Source: Planctomycetota bacterium (lineage in GTDB: Bacteria; Planctomycetota; UBA1135; UBA2386). From it: a stretch of 48,927 bases of DNA. A program made the translations under genes and the position numbers. How positions within the stretch are numbered: the first letter of the stretch is position 1; each line of letters begins with the position of its first letter. The stretch is taken from contig JAEUHP010000090.1 in the NCBI GenBank assembly GCA_016795295.1, forward strand, positions 1 to 48,927. Direction: 5' to 3'. The notes beneath the pieces are model-generated. The model was not told the origin of the DNA. It saw nothing but the letters and a program-made list of their open reading frames with translations, and did not search any database. Shown one piece after another: positions 48,784 to 48,927 of this stretch.

Positions 48784-48927
48784 GGCAGCTGCTGCTTTGC
48801 GTGGCACGCTCCATGCTCACGCAGAGGCGTACCTTGCCGACTTTCGGTGGCGCGCATTCTGATCCCACGGCATAGCTACACTCCGCCCACCATCCCTGCT
48901 GAACGGGTGCGGACTCCTCATGCCCCA
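48784..48927. other. Right-edge region, possible start of the next gene
   Basis: 144 bases after the methyltransferase with no complete gene. A TAGCTACACT box near 48872 and an ATG at 48920 could begin a plus-strand gene that continues outside the window; too little is visible to judge. Confidence 0.3.

Overview
The window is high-GC (roughly 70%) chromosomal DNA from a bacterium that is most likely a member of the Planctomycetota. This is an inference from gene content: a Ser/Thr kinase with HFD/DYG catalytic variants, formylglycine-enzyme-like and sialate-O-acetylesterase-like secreted proteins, several large secreted proteins of unknown function, an FeS/Zn-type YkgJ protein, HD-GYP signalling and a DUF2752 membrane protein. 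No phage, transposon, plasmid or CRISPR signature is visible. Coding density is high, and many genes overlap by 1-4 bases (ATGA, GTGA and TGATG junctions).

Layout. Bases 1-8,020 form one long minus-strand block: pth, rpsF, rpsR, rplI, rimO, pgsA, pgpA, a SpoIIE-like membrane phosphatase, a MazG-like protein and a Ser/Thr kinase that runs off the left edge. At 8,262 a plus-strand tRNA-Val(CAC) follows a good sigma70-type promoter. A GNAT acetyltransferase separates it from a reduced nusA-infB-ylxP-rbfA operon (9,375-14,528). That operon has a hairpin-bearing leader and a remarkable run of four hairpins between infB and ylxP. Then come asnS, a two-domain acetylesterase, a lipoprotein exo/endonuclease-phosphatase and a small secreted protein (all minus), a YkgJ protein (plus), leuB (minus) and a 760-residue secreted protein (plus).

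From 23,774 to 33,830 there is a rhamnulose-phosphate-aldolase/dehydrogenase fusion, an RluA pseudouridine synthase, an HD-GYP response regulator, an FGE-like secreted protein, an RfbC-like epimerase, a secreted protein and a cardiolipin synthase. A tRNA-Thr(CGT) lies at 34,034-33,960. A HEAT-repeat secreted protein with an embedded receiver-like domain is divergent from an NtrC-type sigma54 activator. A minus-strand operon (ubiA, folC, an unknown, a DUF2752 protein, a membrane protein, a ribbon-helix-helix protein) fills 38,161-42,298. The right end holds a sugar transferase, a 14-repeat secreted propeller-like protein, a secreted esterase, a Nudix protein, an AhpD-like protein and a methyltransferase.

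How the genes fit together. Translation is the main theme: S6, S18, L9, the S12 modifier RimO, Pth, NusA, IF-2, RbfA, AsnRS, two tRNAs and RluA. A second thread is phospholipid synthesis: PgsA makes PGP, PgpA dephosphorylates it to PG, and a distant PLD-type enzyme would join PG into cardiolipin. A third is signalling: kinase plus phosphatase-like protein, HD-GYP regulator and sigma54 activator. A fourth is a set of exported proteins whose domains have lost catalytic residues. I did not find a clearly new multi-gene defence or metabolic system. The best candidates for new biology are the four-hairpin RNA between infB and ylxP, the degenerate SpoIIE phosphatase, the HEAT/pseudo-receiver protein, the acetylesterase with a dead second domain next to a 17-base G tract, and the large secreted CAP-like protein.
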